Source of the DNA: CBDCUW01 sp963734865
Lineage (GTDB): Bacteria; Planctomycetota; Planctomycetia; Pirellulales; Pirellulaceae
NCBI GenBank assembly: GCA_963734865.1
Contig: CAVTIV010000007.1
Coordinates: 186,001 to 250,000, forward strand
DNA: 64,000 nt
Reading direction: 5' to 3'
A model generated the notes under the pieces. The model was given only the letters and a program-made list of their open reading frames with translations, made no database searches and had not been told where the DNA came from. This document shows positions 37,249-47,282 of this stretch, piece by piece; the first letter of the stretch is position 1; every line of letters begins with the position of its first letter. The position numbers and the translations under genes were made by a program.

Positions 37249-40200
37249 GTGACTGCCAGTCGCCCCACCGCGTCGCTAAGCATGTCTCGGATGATAGTGG
37301 CACAGATTCGCCATGGCTGGCGAGTGTCGGCCTCGGTGGCGTTGGGTGTTGCGACGGCGACCGCGGTGATCGTCGGCGCTTTACTGGTTGGCGATTCGAT
37401 GCGAGGCAGCTTGCGAGGTTTGACCGTCGAGCGACTCGGGCGAACCGATTCGGCTGTGATTCCAGGCACGTTTTTTTTCGCCGACGGTATCGCCGACGAT
37501 AGCGTCCCCTTGGTTCTGTTTGCCGGTGGAGTCGTCGAGGCGGGAGGTTCGGATGCCGACAACCCGATTCGCCGTGCCGGGTCGATCCAGATCATTGGCT
37601 GTGATCAGTCGTTCTGGGATCTGGATGTGACCGGGGTCCGCCCGGCGACACTGCCTGATGACAACGGCGTGGTCATGAACCAGTCGGCCGCGACCGAGCT
37701 TGGCGTTCAGGTTGGTGACTCGGTGACGGTTCGATTGCCGGTCGAGCAGGCAGTGCCGGCCGACAGTCCGTTGGGCCGTCGCGAGATACAGAGCGAAGGT
37801 TTGCCGCGGATGAAAGTGTTGGACATCCTGCCGGACCGCGGGCTGGGACGTTTTTCGATTTCGCCCAGCCAGGCGGCGCCGCAGAATGTGTTTCTCAGCC
37901 GCGGCACGATCGGCGATGTCCTGCATCGCCAAGGCCAGGCGAATATGTTGCTGTTCGATCATGAAGTGTCGATCGACGATCTGCGAATCGACCTGGCCGA
38001 TCTGGGTTTGAATCTGCAACGCGTGACTCGCCAATACAGCCCGGCGGATGGTACGACCGAAGTCATTTATGACTACTACTCGTTGACCAGCGATCGATTG
38101 TTGTTGCCCGAACCGGTCGTGGATCGAGTCACCGAATCGCTGTCCCCTGCCGAAGTGACGCCAGTGATGACCTACCTGGCCAACGCGATTGAGCGGCTGG
38201 ACGAGTCGGGCAAGGTGGTCGCGACGGTCCCCTACAGCACGATTTCGGCGATCGATTCCTCCCCCGCATTGCCGCTCGATTACGGCACCCAGCCCGATCG
38301 GGACGACGGGCAGCGGGTTGTTCCCTTGGTCATCAACAGTTGGGCTGCCAAGCGACTCGGTGCAGAAATCGGAACGCCGCTGCGAATCGCCTACTACGAA
38401 CCGGAGGTCGAAAATGGCAAGGAAATCGAACGATTCTTCGAGTCGGTTGTCACGGACATCGTTCCGATCACCGAGCCGGCAACGCTTTACACGCGAGAGA
38501 CGGCGGCCACTTTCGATCAACCGCCGACGGTCTACAACGATCCCGATCTGACCCCCAGTGTTCCCGGCGTAACCGATCAATCTTCGATCAATGACTGGGA
38601 CTTGCCGTTCGATTTGCAGCGAGAGGTACCCAAGGAGGATGATCTTTACTGGAACCAGTATCGGCTGACTCCCAAGGCTTTTCTACCTCTCGAGGATGGG
38701 CGACGGCTGTTCGGTAGTCGCTTTGGCCAGACGACAAGTCTGAGGATCGCTGCCGACGCGGCCGAGAATGTTGATCAACTGCGGCCGCGATTGATCGCTG
38801 CGATTCGTCCGATCTTTGCAGACCTTGGCTGGTCGGTTCGTCCGATTCGCCAGCAACAATTGACCGCGTCTCGTGGAACGACACCGTTCGACGTTCTGTT
38901 TTTGATGCTCAGCTCATTCGTGATCATGGCGGCGGTGATGTTGATTGCGATGTTGTTTCGACTGGGGCTGGTCGAACGACTGCGGCAATTCGGTATTTTG
39001 CTGGCCGTCGGTTGGGCGCCGCGACGCGTTGCGGTGCTGGCCCGCAATGAAGGACTTTTGGTGGCGGCCATCGGCGTGGTCATCGGGTTGGCAGGTGGCG
39101 TCGTCTACGCCAAGGCCGTGTTGTGGGCATTGCGTACCTGGTGGGTTGGCGCCGTGACCGTTCCCTTTTTGAGGTTTGACTGGCAACTGTTGAGTCTGTT
39201 GATCGGCGCGATATCGGGATGGTTGGTCGCTGCGGTGACATTGACCGTGACCGCTCGGTCATTGATGAAAGTCGATGCGCAGTTGCTGTTATCGGGGCGA
39301 GATACCGACTCGCAGGTCAGCGGGCTGGCAAACAAGTCAAAGCGGTTGCGTGGCCGCGTGCTACCGATCCTTGCCGCGGCGACGGCGCTGGTGGCTGTGT
39401 TGATCGCGGCTGCGGGTGCGGTTGCGGGTGGACAGGCTGCTGCTGGCGGATTCGTGGGCGGCGGAATGCTGCTGCTGGTCGCGGCGTTACTTTCGGTCTA
39501 CATCCGCTTGCGGCGTCCCCGACGAGTGGCAGAAGATCAATCCATTGCGGGTTATTCGCTGGGCGCCCTCGCCTCGCGCAACGCCTCCCGCCGCCCGCTC
39601 CGGAGCACGTTGACGATCGGACTGATGGCAGCGGCGTCGTTCCTGATCATTGCGATCTCTGCGTTTCGACTGGAGCCGACCGAGCGTGGAACCGGCGGCT
39701 TCGATCTGATCGCCCAGTCCGCCCAGCCGCTGTACCGAGACTTAAGTCAGCCGGACGTGCAGTCGAATCTCCTTGGCGCCGATGCCCCGTCGCTCAAGGG
39801 AGCGAGAGTCGTTCCGATGCGGATGCGGCTCGGGCAAGACGCCAGCTGCAACAATCTCTACCAGGCGACCCAGCCGACGGTGTTGGGCGTGCCCGATACA
39901 ATGGCCGCAACCATTGGGCAGGGCGATTCGCCGCTGTCCGGTTTTGATTGGTCGGCGACGGCGAAATTGCCGGAAGGTGCCAATCCTTGGACCCTGTTGG
40001 CCAAACGTGCCGCGGGCAGCCAAGCAGACCCGATCCCTGTCATCCTCGATCAGAACACGGCGATGTACAGTTTGCAGATGTACGAAGGCATCGGGCAAAT
40101 CAAAGCGTTCGAGTACGAACCGGGCCAGCCGGTTTATTTTCAAGTCGTCGGTTTGTTATCAAACTCATTGCTGCAAGGCAAGTTGCTGATCGGTAACGAC

Positions 40201-40752
40201 AACTTCGAGCAGATCTTTCAAGATATCAGTGGTTATCAGTTCTATCTGATTGCCTGTGACAAAGACAAACGCCAGCCGATCGCCTCGGCCTTCGAGGATT
40301 GGCTGGGCGACGTGGGGATGGATGTATCTGACACGCGCGCCGTGTTGTCGGGTTTGTTGGCGGTGCAAAACACGTATCTGCGAACCTTCCAGAGTCTCGG
40401 TGCGCTCGGTCTTCTGTTGGGAACGATCGGACTGGCGGTCGCTCAGCTTCGTAGCATTCTGGAGCGTCGCGCCGAGCTGGCGGTGTTGCGGGCGATCGGA
40501 TTCACGCGGAAGCGTTTGGCCGCGATGGTCCTGAGCGAAACGATCTCGCTGCTGTTGACCGGGATCGGATGCGGCGTGGTCTGTGCGGTCTTGGCCGTAT
40601 TGCCGTACGCAATACTGAGCGGTCTGCAGCCGCCCGTGATCGAGCCGCTGCTGATCGTTTTGGGAATTGTTCTGTTCGGGATGCTGGCCGGGATCATTGC
40701 GGTGGGGCGTGTCGTGCGAATGCCGTTGATGTCATCGCTGCGGTCCGAATGA
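37249..40752 (+). CDS. Large ABC transporter permease (FtsX type)
   Basis: 1167 residues from GTG. An N-terminal helix (SVALGVATATAVIVGALLVG) precedes a large extracytoplasmic domain (about 50-530). Then come three helices (VIMAAVMLIAMLFRLGLVER, VAAIGVVIGLAGGVVYAKAV and following), two further helices (LPILAAATALVAVLIAAAGA), a second outer domain, and the FtsX-like C-terminal set (LGLLLGTIGLAVAQLRSILE, RRAELAVLRAIGFTRKRLA). Two FtsX modules in one chain resemble LolCE-like or macrolide-type permeases. No ATPase is directly adjacent, so its partner is elsewhere. Overlaps the next gene by 4 bp. Confidence 0.88.
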   Translation: MTASRPTASLSMSRMIVAQIRHGWRVSASVALGVATATAVIVGALLVGDSMRGSLRGLTVERLGRTDSAVIPGTFFFADGIADDSVPLVLFAGGVVEAGGSDADNPIRRAGSIQIIGCDQSFWDLDVTGVRPATLPDDNGVVMNQSAATELGVQVGDSVTVRLPVEQAVPADSPLGRREIQSEGLPRMKVLDILPDRGLGRFSISPSQAAPQNVFLSRGTIGDVLHRQGQANMLLFDHEVSIDDLRIDLADLGLNLQRVTRQYSPADGTTEVIYDYYSLTSDRLLLPEPVVDRVTESLSPAEVTPVMTYLANAIERLDESGKVVATVPYSTISAIDSSPALPLDYGTQPDRDDGQRVVPLVINSWAAKRLGAEIGTPLRIAYYEPEVENGKEIERFFESVVTDIVPITEPATLYTRETAATFDQPPTVYNDPDLTPSVPGVTDQSSINDWDLPFDLQREVPKEDDLYWNQYRLTPKAFLPLEDGRRLFGSRFGQTTSLRIAADAAENVDQLRPRLIAAIRPIFADLGWSVRPIRQQQLTASRGTTPFDVLFLMLSSFVIMAAVMLIAMLFRLGLVERLRQFGILLAVGWAPRRVAVLARNEGLLVAAIGVVIGLAGGVVYAKAVLWALRTWWVGAVTVPFLRFDWQLLSLLIGAISGWLVAAVTLTVTARSLMKVDAQLLLSGRDTDSQVSGLANKSKRLRGRVLPILAAATALVAVLIAAAGAVAGGQAAAGGFVGGGMLLLVAALLSVYIRLRRPRRVAEDQSIAGYSLGALASRNASRRPLRSTLTIGLMAAASFLIIAISAFRLEPTERGTGGFDLIAQSAQPLYRDLSQPDVQSNLLGADAPSLKGARVVPMRMRLGQDASCNNLYQATQPTVLGVPDTMAATIGQGDSPLSGFDWSATAKLPEGANPWTLLAKRAAGSQADPIPVILDQNTAMYSLQMYEGIGQIKAFEYEPGQPVYFQVVGLLSNSLLQGKLLIGNDNFEQIFQDISGYQFYLIACDKDKRQPIASAFEDWLGDVGMDVSDTRAVLSGLLAVQNTYLRTFQSLGALGLLLGTIGLAVAQLRSILERRAELAVLRAIGFTRKRLAAMVLSETISLLLTGIGCGVVCAVLAVLPYAILSGLQPPVIEPLLIVLGIVLFGMLAGIIAVGRVVRMPLMSSLRSE

Positions 40753-41498
40753 ATTCCGATCCACAAAACCAACAGGTCATGCGACGAATCACCGAGCAAG
40801 TCACCGACGCGGCCGATCAGCTGGCGCTGGATGAGGCCCTGCTGTTGGAGGCGGATCAGAACGACGCTGGCGAGGCGCTGAGGGTTTGGGAGTTTGCGGC
40901 GCCGACGGTCGTCGTCGGGCGTTCTTCCAGGGTCGACATCGAAGTGGATCGGGAATATTGTCAGTCCAATGAGATCGCGATCCTGCGGCGATGCAGTGGG
41001 GGTGCGGCGATTGTCGGTGGCCCCGGGTGCTTGATGTACAGCGTCGTCATTAGCTTCGTCCGAGAGCCCAGGCTGCAGCGAATCGATGTCGCGCACCAGT
41101 TTGTGATCGAGCGGATCCTCGCCGCGGTGCGGAGACAATTGCCCCAGGTCGCGTTCCAAGGCATCTGTGATTTGACGTGGAACCAAAGAAAATGTTCGGG
41201 AAACAGCTTGAGGATCGTGCGCGGGCATTTACTTTATCACGGAACGGTATTGTACCAGGCGAACCTGGATCGAATGGCGCGCTGTTTGAAACAGGCGCCA
41301 CGACAACCGGAATATCGTGACGGCCGTGATCACCGTTCATTTCTCACCAATATTCCCGTCGATCGGGACCGATTGGCGACGGATATCGGTGAGGTGTTCC
41401 AAGCGACCGACGACGTCGCGTTTTCACTGCCTCGTCACAGAATGCGTCAGCTGCGTCAGCAGCGTTATGATGATCCCTCATGGCACAATCGCCACTGA
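40749..41498 (+). CDS. Lipoate-protein ligase A family protein
   Basis: 249 residues from ATG 40749, overlapping the permease stop. Biotin/lipoate ligase fold motifs: ADQLALDEALLLEAD, PTVVVGRSSRVDIEVDREYC, RRCSGGAAIVGGPGCLMYSV (the RRxSGGGxV-type loop), and WNQRKCSGNSLRIVRGHLLY with the conserved Lys. Such proteins attach lipoate or octanoate to carrier domains, or act as amidotransferases. Which of these applies cannot be told. Ends 63 bp before the pyrophosphorylase gene. Confidence 0.85.
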   Translation: MNSDPQNQQVMRRITEQVTDAADQLALDEALLLEADQNDAGEALRVWEFAAPTVVVGRSSRVDIEVDREYCQSNEIAILRRCSGGAAIVGGPGCLMYSVVISFVREPRLQRIDVAHQFVIERILAAVRRQLPQVAFQGICDLTWNQRKCSGNSLRIVRGHLLYHGTVLYQANLDRMARCLKQAPRQPEYRDGRDHRSFLTNIPVDRDRLATDIGEVFQATDDVAFSLPRHRMRQLRQQRYDDPSWHNRH

Positions 41499-41561
41499 AC
41501 ACTGCTGTGCCCGTCACACTCGTACCTATTCTCTCCCCGTATTTCTTTGCCGTACGTCCTC

Positions 41562-42968
41562 ATGACTCGCGACTCTTTACAATCATTGCTCGCCCCCTAC
41601 GGCCAGGATCATGTGCTCCGGTTTTGGGATGAACTGGACGAGCAACAACGCACTCGTTTGACGACTCAGATCAAAGACCTCGATCTCGAGCAAATCGCCC
41701 AGTTGGCTGCCGGACGCGATGCCGAGATTGACTTTGCCGCGATGGCCTCTTCCGCCGTCGCGCCACCGGCGGTCCGATCGGACGGGAGCGGTGCGACATG
41801 GTCTCGCGAGGAGGCGCGACATCATGGTGAGGAAGCGTTGCGTCAGGGCGAAGTGGGCGCGATCCTCGTCGCTGGCGGCCAGGGAACGCGACTCGGTTTT
41901 GATCAGCCCAAAGGAATGTTTCCGATTGGTCCGGTCTCCGGCCGAACCCTGTTCCAGATCTTCGCCGATCGCTTGCAGGCCATTGGCGATAAATATGGTG
42001 TTCGAATTCCGCTCTATGTGATGACCAGCGATGCCACGGATGCGGAAACTCGCGAGTACTTCGAGGCAACGGACTTCCTGGGGCTTGATCGCCAAAACGT
42101 CCGAATCTTTCGCCAGGGTACGATGCCGGCCGTCGATGCTGCCACCGGCAAGCTGTTGTTGCGGGCGAAGGACTCGCTGGCCCTGAGCCCCGATGGTCAT
42201 GGCGGCACGGTCGCTGCGCTTGATCGACACGGATGTCTCGATGATGCGCTTGCCCGCGGCGTGAAGCATCTGTCCTACATCCAGGTCGATAATCCGCTGG
42301 CGGCGTTGTGCGATCCCGAGCTGATCGGACACCACTTGATGTCGGGCAGCGAAATGACCACGCAGGTGATCCGTAAGCGATATCCGATGGAAAAGGTGGG
42401 GAACGTTGTTAGCGCCGATGGTCATGTGCGGATCATTGAATACAGCGATCTGCCCAGCGAGGCGGCCGAGGCGACCCTCGCCGACGGGTCACTGCGGCTG
42501 TGGGCGGGGAATATCGGCGTTCATGTGCTTGATCTGGACTTTTTGCGGCGAATGTCCCGCGCGGCAGATTCGCTGCCGTTTCATCGGGCGAAAAAAAAAG
42601 TGCCATTTGTCGACGAAAGCGGACGCGAAACGGACCCGGAACAGGCGAATGCCACCAAATTCGAGCGGTTCATTTTCGATTTGTTGCCGTCGGCCGAAAA
42701 CGCTTTCGTGGTCGAGGCGTTGCCCAGCGAGGCATTCGCGCCGGTCAAGAATGCCGACGACGCCCAGGCCGATACTCCCTCCCTGGCCCGAGCGGCGATG
42801 TGCGAGCTGCATCGCGGTTGGTTGCGGGCTGCCGGCGCCGTGGTTGGTCAGGGGGTTTTGGTTGAGATTAACCCCCGATATTCGTTATCATTCGAAGACC
42901 TGGCGAAAAAGATCCCGGCAAATTTGCGAATCGACTCCGACCAGTATTTTGACGCTCGAGTAGAATAA
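41562..42968 (+). CDS. UDP-sugar pyrophosphorylase family (UDP-GlcNAc pyrophosphorylase-like)
   Basis: 468 residues from ATG 41562; an in-frame TTG lies 15 bases upstream. Nucleotidyltransferase motif ILVAGGQGTRLGFDQPKGMF, then PLYVMTSDATDAETREYF, GDGHGG-like loop SPDGHGGTVAALDRHG, YIQVDNPLAALCDPELIGHH, and a C-terminal EINPRYSLSFEDLA. This layout matches eukaryote-type UDPGP/UAP1 enzymes, which form UDP-GlcNAc or UDP-glucose. The substrate cannot be fixed from motifs alone. Confidence 0.9.
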   Translation: MTRDSLQSLLAPYGQDHVLRFWDELDEQQRTRLTTQIKDLDLEQIAQLAAGRDAEIDFAAMASSAVAPPAVRSDGSGATWSREEARHHGEEALRQGEVGAILVAGGQGTRLGFDQPKGMFPIGPVSGRTLFQIFADRLQAIGDKYGVRIPLYVMTSDATDAETREYFEATDFLGLDRQNVRIFRQGTMPAVDAATGKLLLRAKDSLALSPDGHGGTVAALDRHGCLDDALARGVKHLSYIQVDNPLAALCDPELIGHHLMSGSEMTTQVIRKRYPMEKVGNVVSADGHVRIIEYSDLPSEAAEATLADGSLRLWAGNIGVHVLDLDFLRRMSRAADSLPFHRAKKKVPFVDESGRETDPEQANATKFERFIFDLLPSAENAFVVEALPSEAFAPVKNADDAQADTPSLARAAMCELHRGWLRAAGAVVGQGVLVEINPRYSLSFEDLAKKIPANLRIDSDQYFDARVE

Positions 42969-43140
42969 TGACGGCCGTCGTATCCAGGAGCCAGCTGGAA
43001 CCGTCATCCTGAGCCGTTTGAAAAGTCTCGCTTCGCAGTGCACCGAGCCGCATTGCCGGAACTTTTTGCCCTGCCATTGGTTTCAAGAAGTAGTCCCTGC
43101 GGCAGCATTCCAACCCACCTCCATCCCCCCCTGCCCGCTC

Positions 43141-45099
43141 ATGAAACGATCCTTACGCATTGACCACCCGCGCCGTCGGCATGGCGGATTTCTGGGTGGT
43201 TTGTTGGTCTGTTTGATTTTGGTCGGCCTGCTTGGCGCGATCGGCTACAACTTCATTTACGGCGACGGCGATGGCATCGACGAAGGTGATCTGATCACCC
43301 AGACCGTGACCCGCGGACCATTCGATCATATCGTGCTGGAGCAGGGCGAAATCGAAAGCAGCAGTAACATCGAGGTGATCTGTGAGGTCAAGTCGCGAGG
43401 ATACAGCGGGATCCCAATCCTTTGGGTCATTGACGAAGGCACGAGGGTTACCAAGGGCGACAAGCTGGTCGAACTCGATTCTACCACCATCGAACTGGAG
43501 CTGAAGGATTCGCGGATCAAGGTCATCACGGCAGAGGCCAACGTAAAATCGGCCGAAGCACTCGTCGAGCAGGCGAAGATCGCGATGCGAGAGTACCTCG
43601 AGGGTGTGTACATGACCGAAGAGGCGGCGATCCTGAGCGAAATGGCGGTCGCTAATCAGGAATTAACGCAAGCGACACTCGCCAAGGATAGCAGCCAGCG
43701 ATTGGTCGCCAAAGGATTGCAGAACGCGTTGCAGTTGAAAGCCGATGAATTCAAAGTCTTCAACGCCCAGACCAAGGTCGATGCGGCACAGGGTCGGCTG
43801 CGTGTTTTACAAGAGCTGACGAAGAGGAAGATGATGGTCGGCTTCGAGAGTGACATCGAGTCGGCACAGGCGAAACTGGCGGCGTTCCAGAGCGAATTGA
43901 TGGAAGAGCAACAAGAGCTGGAAGATGTCGAGATGCAGCTCAAGTACTGTGTCATGTATGCTCCGTCCGATGGCATCGTTGTTCACGCCAACAAGTACAG
44001 CAGCCGTGGCGGAAGCGCGGAGTTCGTCGTTGAACCAGGTGCGTCGGTACGCGAACGACAGGCGATCATTCGTCTTCCTGATCCGACCCAGATGCAGGTG
44101 AATGTGAAAATCAACGAGTCACGGATCACGCTGATCGAAGAAGGCATGCCGGTCAGAATCGCAGTCGACGCGATCCCCGGAATGAAGTTGACCGGTCGCG
44201 TGAAGAAGGTCAACCGATACGCCGAGCCGAGTAGCTTCTTTAGCTCGTCGATCAAGGAATACGCCACCTTCATCGAAATCATTGACCCGCCAGAGAACAT
44301 TCGCACCGGGATGACTGCGGAGGTACAAGTCTTCGTCGAACAGCTCTCGGACGCTCTGCAAATTCCCATTCAAGGGCTCTACGAGCACGGCGGCGAAATG
44401 TATTGCTTGGCCAAACGCGGCGATAAGTTTGAGACCTTGCCGGTCGAGATCGGGGCAACCAATGACACGATGGCCAGCATCATTGGCGGCGTGAACCAAG
44501 GCGATGAATTGGTGCTGAATCTGCGCAGCCACCTGTCGTTGATGGATCTGCCCGATGTCGAAGAGGAAGACAACAGTGAAATGCGGAAAATTGGTGACAA
44601 GCTGCAAAGAGGTACAGCGGCCAAAATGCCGCCCGATGGCGGCCCAGATAAAGGTGCAGCAGCTGGCGGTTGGCCGGGTGGTGGACCAGGCCGACCGGGA
44701 GCGGGTGAAAGGCTCGGCGGTCCTGGTGGCGAAGGCGGACCGGGAGCGGGTGAAAGGCTCGGTGGTCCTGGCGGCGAAGGCCGATCGGGCGCGGGCGGTC
44801 GTCGGCGCCGGTGGACCTGGCGGAGGCGGCGGTCGTGGCGCGCGGTGGACCTGGCGGAGGCGGTCGTGGCGCCGGTGGACCTGGCGGAGGCGGACGTGGC
44901 GCCGGTGGACCGGGAGGCGGCGGACGCGGCGCTGGTGGACCTGGTGGACCTGGCGGCGATGGAGCTGGTGGCGGACGTGGCGCCGGTGGTTCTGGTCCCG
45001 CAGGCGGTGAGCGTTGATGAGCATGACCGAAGCGTACAGCACGTCCGGAGCCATTCCGGTCTCTACCGGTCCTCGTCGACTAGCGACGTCGATTCGTAA
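43141..45099 (+). CDS. HlyD/MacA-type periplasmic adaptor with Gly-rich repetitive tail
   Basis: Starts at ATG 43141, with a membrane helix (LGGLLVCLILVGLLGAIGY). Lipoyl/barrel halves (IEVICEVKSRGYSGIPILWV; CVMYAPSDGIVVHANKYSSR) flank a long coiled coil, then a beta-barrel (VNVKINESRITLIEEGMPVR). From about residue 500 the chain is Gly/Pro-rich repeats. The open frame runs to 45099 and overlaps the ATPase gene, but the repeat frame (GGPGGGGRGAGGPG and so on) is restored only by removing one base near 44800 and one near 44853; that reading stops at 45017, overlapping the next start by 4 bp. The natural end is probably 45017. Confidence 0.82.
   Translation: MKRSLRIDHPRRRHGGFLGGLLVCLILVGLLGAIGYNFIYGDGDGIDEGDLITQTVTRGPFDHIVLEQGEIESSSNIEVICEVKSRGYSGIPILWVIDEGTRVTKGDKLVELDSTTIELELKDSRIKVITAEANVKSAEALVEQAKIAMREYLEGVYMTEEAAILSEMAVANQELTQATLAKDSSQRLVAKGLQNALQLKADEFKVFNAQTKVDAAQGRLRVLQELTKRKMMVGFESDIESAQAKLAAFQSELMEEQQELEDVEMQLKYCVMYAPSDGIVVHANKYSSRGGSAEFVVEPGASVRERQAIIRLPDPTQMQVNVKINESRITLIEEGMPVRIAVDAIPGMKLTGRVKKVNRYAEPSSFFSSSIKEYATFIEIIDPPENIRTGMTAEVQVFVEQLSDALQIPIQGLYEHGGEMYCLAKRGDKFETLPVEIGATNDTMASIIGGVNQGDELVLNLRSHLSLMDLPDVEEEDNSEMRKIGDKLQRGTAAKMPPDGGPDKGAAAGGWPGGGPGRPGAGERLGGPGGEGGPGAGERLGGPGGEGRSGAGGRRRRWTWRRRRSWRAVDLAEAVVAPVDLAEADVAPVDREAADAALVDLVDLAAMELVADVAPVVLVPQAVSVDEHDRSVQHVRSHSGLYRSSSTSDVDS
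44691..45000 (+). repeat. Gly-rich coding repeats: two 45-bp units then several 30-bp units
   Basis: Two near-identical 45-bp units (44691-44735, 44736-44780; the second spells GPGAGERLGGPGGEG) are followed by about five degenerate 30-bp units around GGTGGACCTGGCGGAGGCGG. The units encode the adaptor tail. Two single-base slips between units break the frame. Confidence 0.8.
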
Positions 45100-45826
45100 C
45101 CTAACCAAAGAATACGTTCTCAAGAGTGAAACGGTCCGTGCGCTGCGCGGCGTCTCGTTCGACGTGCCCGAAGGCGACTATGTCGCGATCATGGGACCGT
45201 CAGGAAGTGGCAAGAGTACGCTGTTGAACATGTTGGGTTGCCTGGACAAGCCAACCAGCGGCAGTTTGCTGCTCGGCGATGATGACATCGCCTTGATGAG
45301 TGATGACCGGTTGGCTGAGATACGCAGTCAGCGGATCGGATTTGTGTTTCAGTCGTACAATCTGATTCAACAGTTGAGTGTCGTCGAAAACATTCAGGTA
45401 CCGCTCTACTACCAAGGCAGGCTTGGCGCGGAGGAACGCAGACGCGCCGTGATATTGGCCGAGCGGGTCGGTTTGAATGATCGATTGGACCATCGGCCGA
45501 ATCAATTGTCGGGCGGCCAACAACAACGTGTCGCCATCGCTCGCAGCTTGGTCAACGATCCGTTCTTTGTGTTGGCGGACGAACCAACCGGAAACTTGGA
45601 CTCGATCACGACCGACGAGATTCTCGCGATTTTTGATCAGCTCAATGCCGAAGGGCGAACGATCATTATGGTGACGCACGAGGATGACGTTGCCGAGCGT
45701 GCCAAGCGCATCGTCCGACTGAAGGACGGTATGTTGCATACTGACGAATCGGTCAGCGAAGAACGGCGCGAAGCTGTTCGCGAGGCTCAGCGCCGCGCTG
45801 TCGCCGAACTGAAGGCGCGGGAGTGA
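45014..45826 (+). CDS. ABC transporter ATPase, MacB/LolD type
   Basis: 270 residues. Walker A GPSGSGKSTLLNMLGCLD, Q-loop VFQSYNLIQQLSVVENIQVP, signature LSGGQQQRVAIARSL, Walker B VLADEPTGNLD, H-loop MVTHEDD. An extra ~25-residue N-terminus and an Arg/Glu-rich C-terminal helix flank it. Position between adaptor and permease shows a MacAB-like tripartite exporter or lipoprotein-trafficking system. Starts overlapping the adaptor's likely stop. Confidence 0.95.
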   Translation: MMSMTEAYSTSGAIPVSTGPRRLATSIRNLTKEYVLKSETVRALRGVSFDVPEGDYVAIMGPSGSGKSTLLNMLGCLDKPTSGSLLLGDDDIALMSDDRLAEIRSQRIGFVFQSYNLIQQLSVVENIQVPLYYQGRLGAEERRRAVILAERVGLNDRLDHRPNQLSGGQQQRVAIARSLVNDPFFVLADEPTGNLDSITTDEILAIFDQLNAEGRTIIMVTHEDDVAERAKRIVRLKDGMLHTDESVSEERREAVREAQRRAVAELKARE

Positions 45827-45842
45827 GGCGAGGAACAAACCA

Positions 45843-47174
45843 ATGCTGTGGTTAAGAACTTGGAAACTGGGGATCAAGAGCCTTGCGCTGCACCCGTTGC
45901 GGACCAGTTTGACGATGCTAGGCATCATGATTGGGGTCTGGGCCGTGATCGTGCTGACGGCGATCAGCCAAGGTGCCAGCGATCAGGTGCAAAAGCAGAT
46001 CGAGTCGCTCGGTTCGACGACGATCATCGTGCGCAGTCAGAAACCGCCGGAAAACAAACTGGCTGGAATGCAAGCGAGCAAGTACGGACTTTTGCGCAGC
46101 GATCTTGATCAGATCTTGGGAACCGTTCCGACCATCGAACAAGCGATTCCGATCCGCGAGATTCGCCGGCAGTTCACCTATCGCGATCGAGTGGTGGACG
46201 GGCGACTGGTCGGATGCACGCCTGCCTATGCCGATGTCAATCATCTCAAGATTCGTTCCGGAGGCGGACGTTTTCTGGAGGATGCCGATGGCATGAAAGC
46301 CGACACGGTTTGCGTGATTTCAGCCGGTGTGGCAGATCAATTGTTTCCCTTCGAGGAGCCGCTCGGGAAACGTGTGAACGTTCCCGAGAGTACCGACAAA
46401 TACAAAGTCGTGGGCGTGCTGGAGCATCGAAATGCGTCCGCCGCGATTGGTGGGTCTCTCGACTCGCAAGATTTTTCTTCGGATGTCTATATCCCAATGC
46501 GGACGCTCCGTAAGCGGATTGGCGACACCATCGTGACGCGTCGCAGCGGGCAATTCCAAACGGAGATCATGGAACTGAACCAGATCACGCTTCAGGCCAA
46601 GACGCAGGAGCAAGTTCGGGTCACGGCCGCGATGATCGAGAGCATTTTGGCACCCAAACATGACGCCATGGGTGACATCGCCGTGGTCGTGCCATTGGAA
46701 CTACTGGAACAGGCGCGGAACATGGAACTGATGTTTCTTGGGATCGGCATTCTGATCGCCTGTATCTCGCTGATGGTCGGTGGGATCGGGATCATGAACA
46801 TCATGTTGGCGAGCGTGACCGAGCGAACTCGGGAGATCGGTATTCGCCGGGCCTTGGGCGCGAAGCAGGGTGATATCACACGACAGTTTCTCGTGGAGAC
46901 GATCGTGCTCAGCTTTGCCGGGGCGATCATGGGGATCGTGATTGGGTTCCTGAGCCTACCGATGTACCGGGCAGCAATCTGGGCCGTTCGCAAAGGATTG
47001 CCTGATCAATTCGCGGCGCTGCCCGAGGCGATCCGAGAGGCCGAACCGTCAATCGTCTATTGGACGATTCCGCTGGCGGTGATGATCGCGGTAGCGGTCG
47101 GATTGATCAGCGGTTTGTACCCTGCGATCCGTGCGGCCAGGATGAATCCGATCGACGCATTGCGTCACGAATAG
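45843..47174 (+). CDS. MacB-like ABC transporter permease
   Basis: 443 residues: one N-terminal helix (LRTSLTMLGIMIGVWAVIVL), a MacB-type extracytoplasmic domain (about 45-275), then three C-terminal helices of the FtsX family (LGIGILIACISLMVGGIGIM, FVLSFAGAIMGIVIGF-like, AVMIAVAVGLISGLYPAIRA). MLASVTERTREIGIRRALGA is the coupling helix region. It completes the transporter encoded by the two genes before it, 16 bp after the ATPase. Confidence 0.93.
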   Translation: MLWLRTWKLGIKSLALHPLRTSLTMLGIMIGVWAVIVLTAISQGASDQVQKQIESLGSTTIIVRSQKPPENKLAGMQASKYGLLRSDLDQILGTVPTIEQAIPIREIRRQFTYRDRVVDGRLVGCTPAYADVNHLKIRSGGGRFLEDADGMKADTVCVISAGVADQLFPFEEPLGKRVNVPESTDKYKVVGVLEHRNASAAIGGSLDSQDFSSDVYIPMRTLRKRIGDTIVTRRSGQFQTEIMELNQITLQAKTQEQVRVTAAMIESILAPKHDAMGDIAVVVPLELLEQARNMELMFLGIGILIACISLMVGGIGIMNIMLASVTERTREIGIRRALGAKQGDITRQFLVETIVLSFAGAIMGIVIGFLSLPMYRAAIWAVRKGLPDQFAALPEAIREAEPSIVYWTIPLAVMIAVAVGLISGLYPAIRAARMNPIDALRHE

Positions 47175-47282
47175 GCTGCCGGCCCTCAGGGATGCTGCCA
47201 TGCTGTCGCCAGAGTCAACCTTGACGTCGCTGTGGACGGTCTCTTTCGACGCCACCGGTGCGGTCGATCGGTATCGATCCCA

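Noticed and set aside
38550..38575. CTGACCCCC inside the permease gene as a further REP copy
   Set aside because: No surrounding match to the repeat unit; it fits the coding frame, so chance is enough.
37381..38580. 399-codon minus-strand open frame
   Set aside because: Antisense to the large permease; no motif supports it.
44691..45000. Regular repeats read as a CRISPR-like array
   Set aside because: They are coding repeats in the adaptor tail with no variable spacers.
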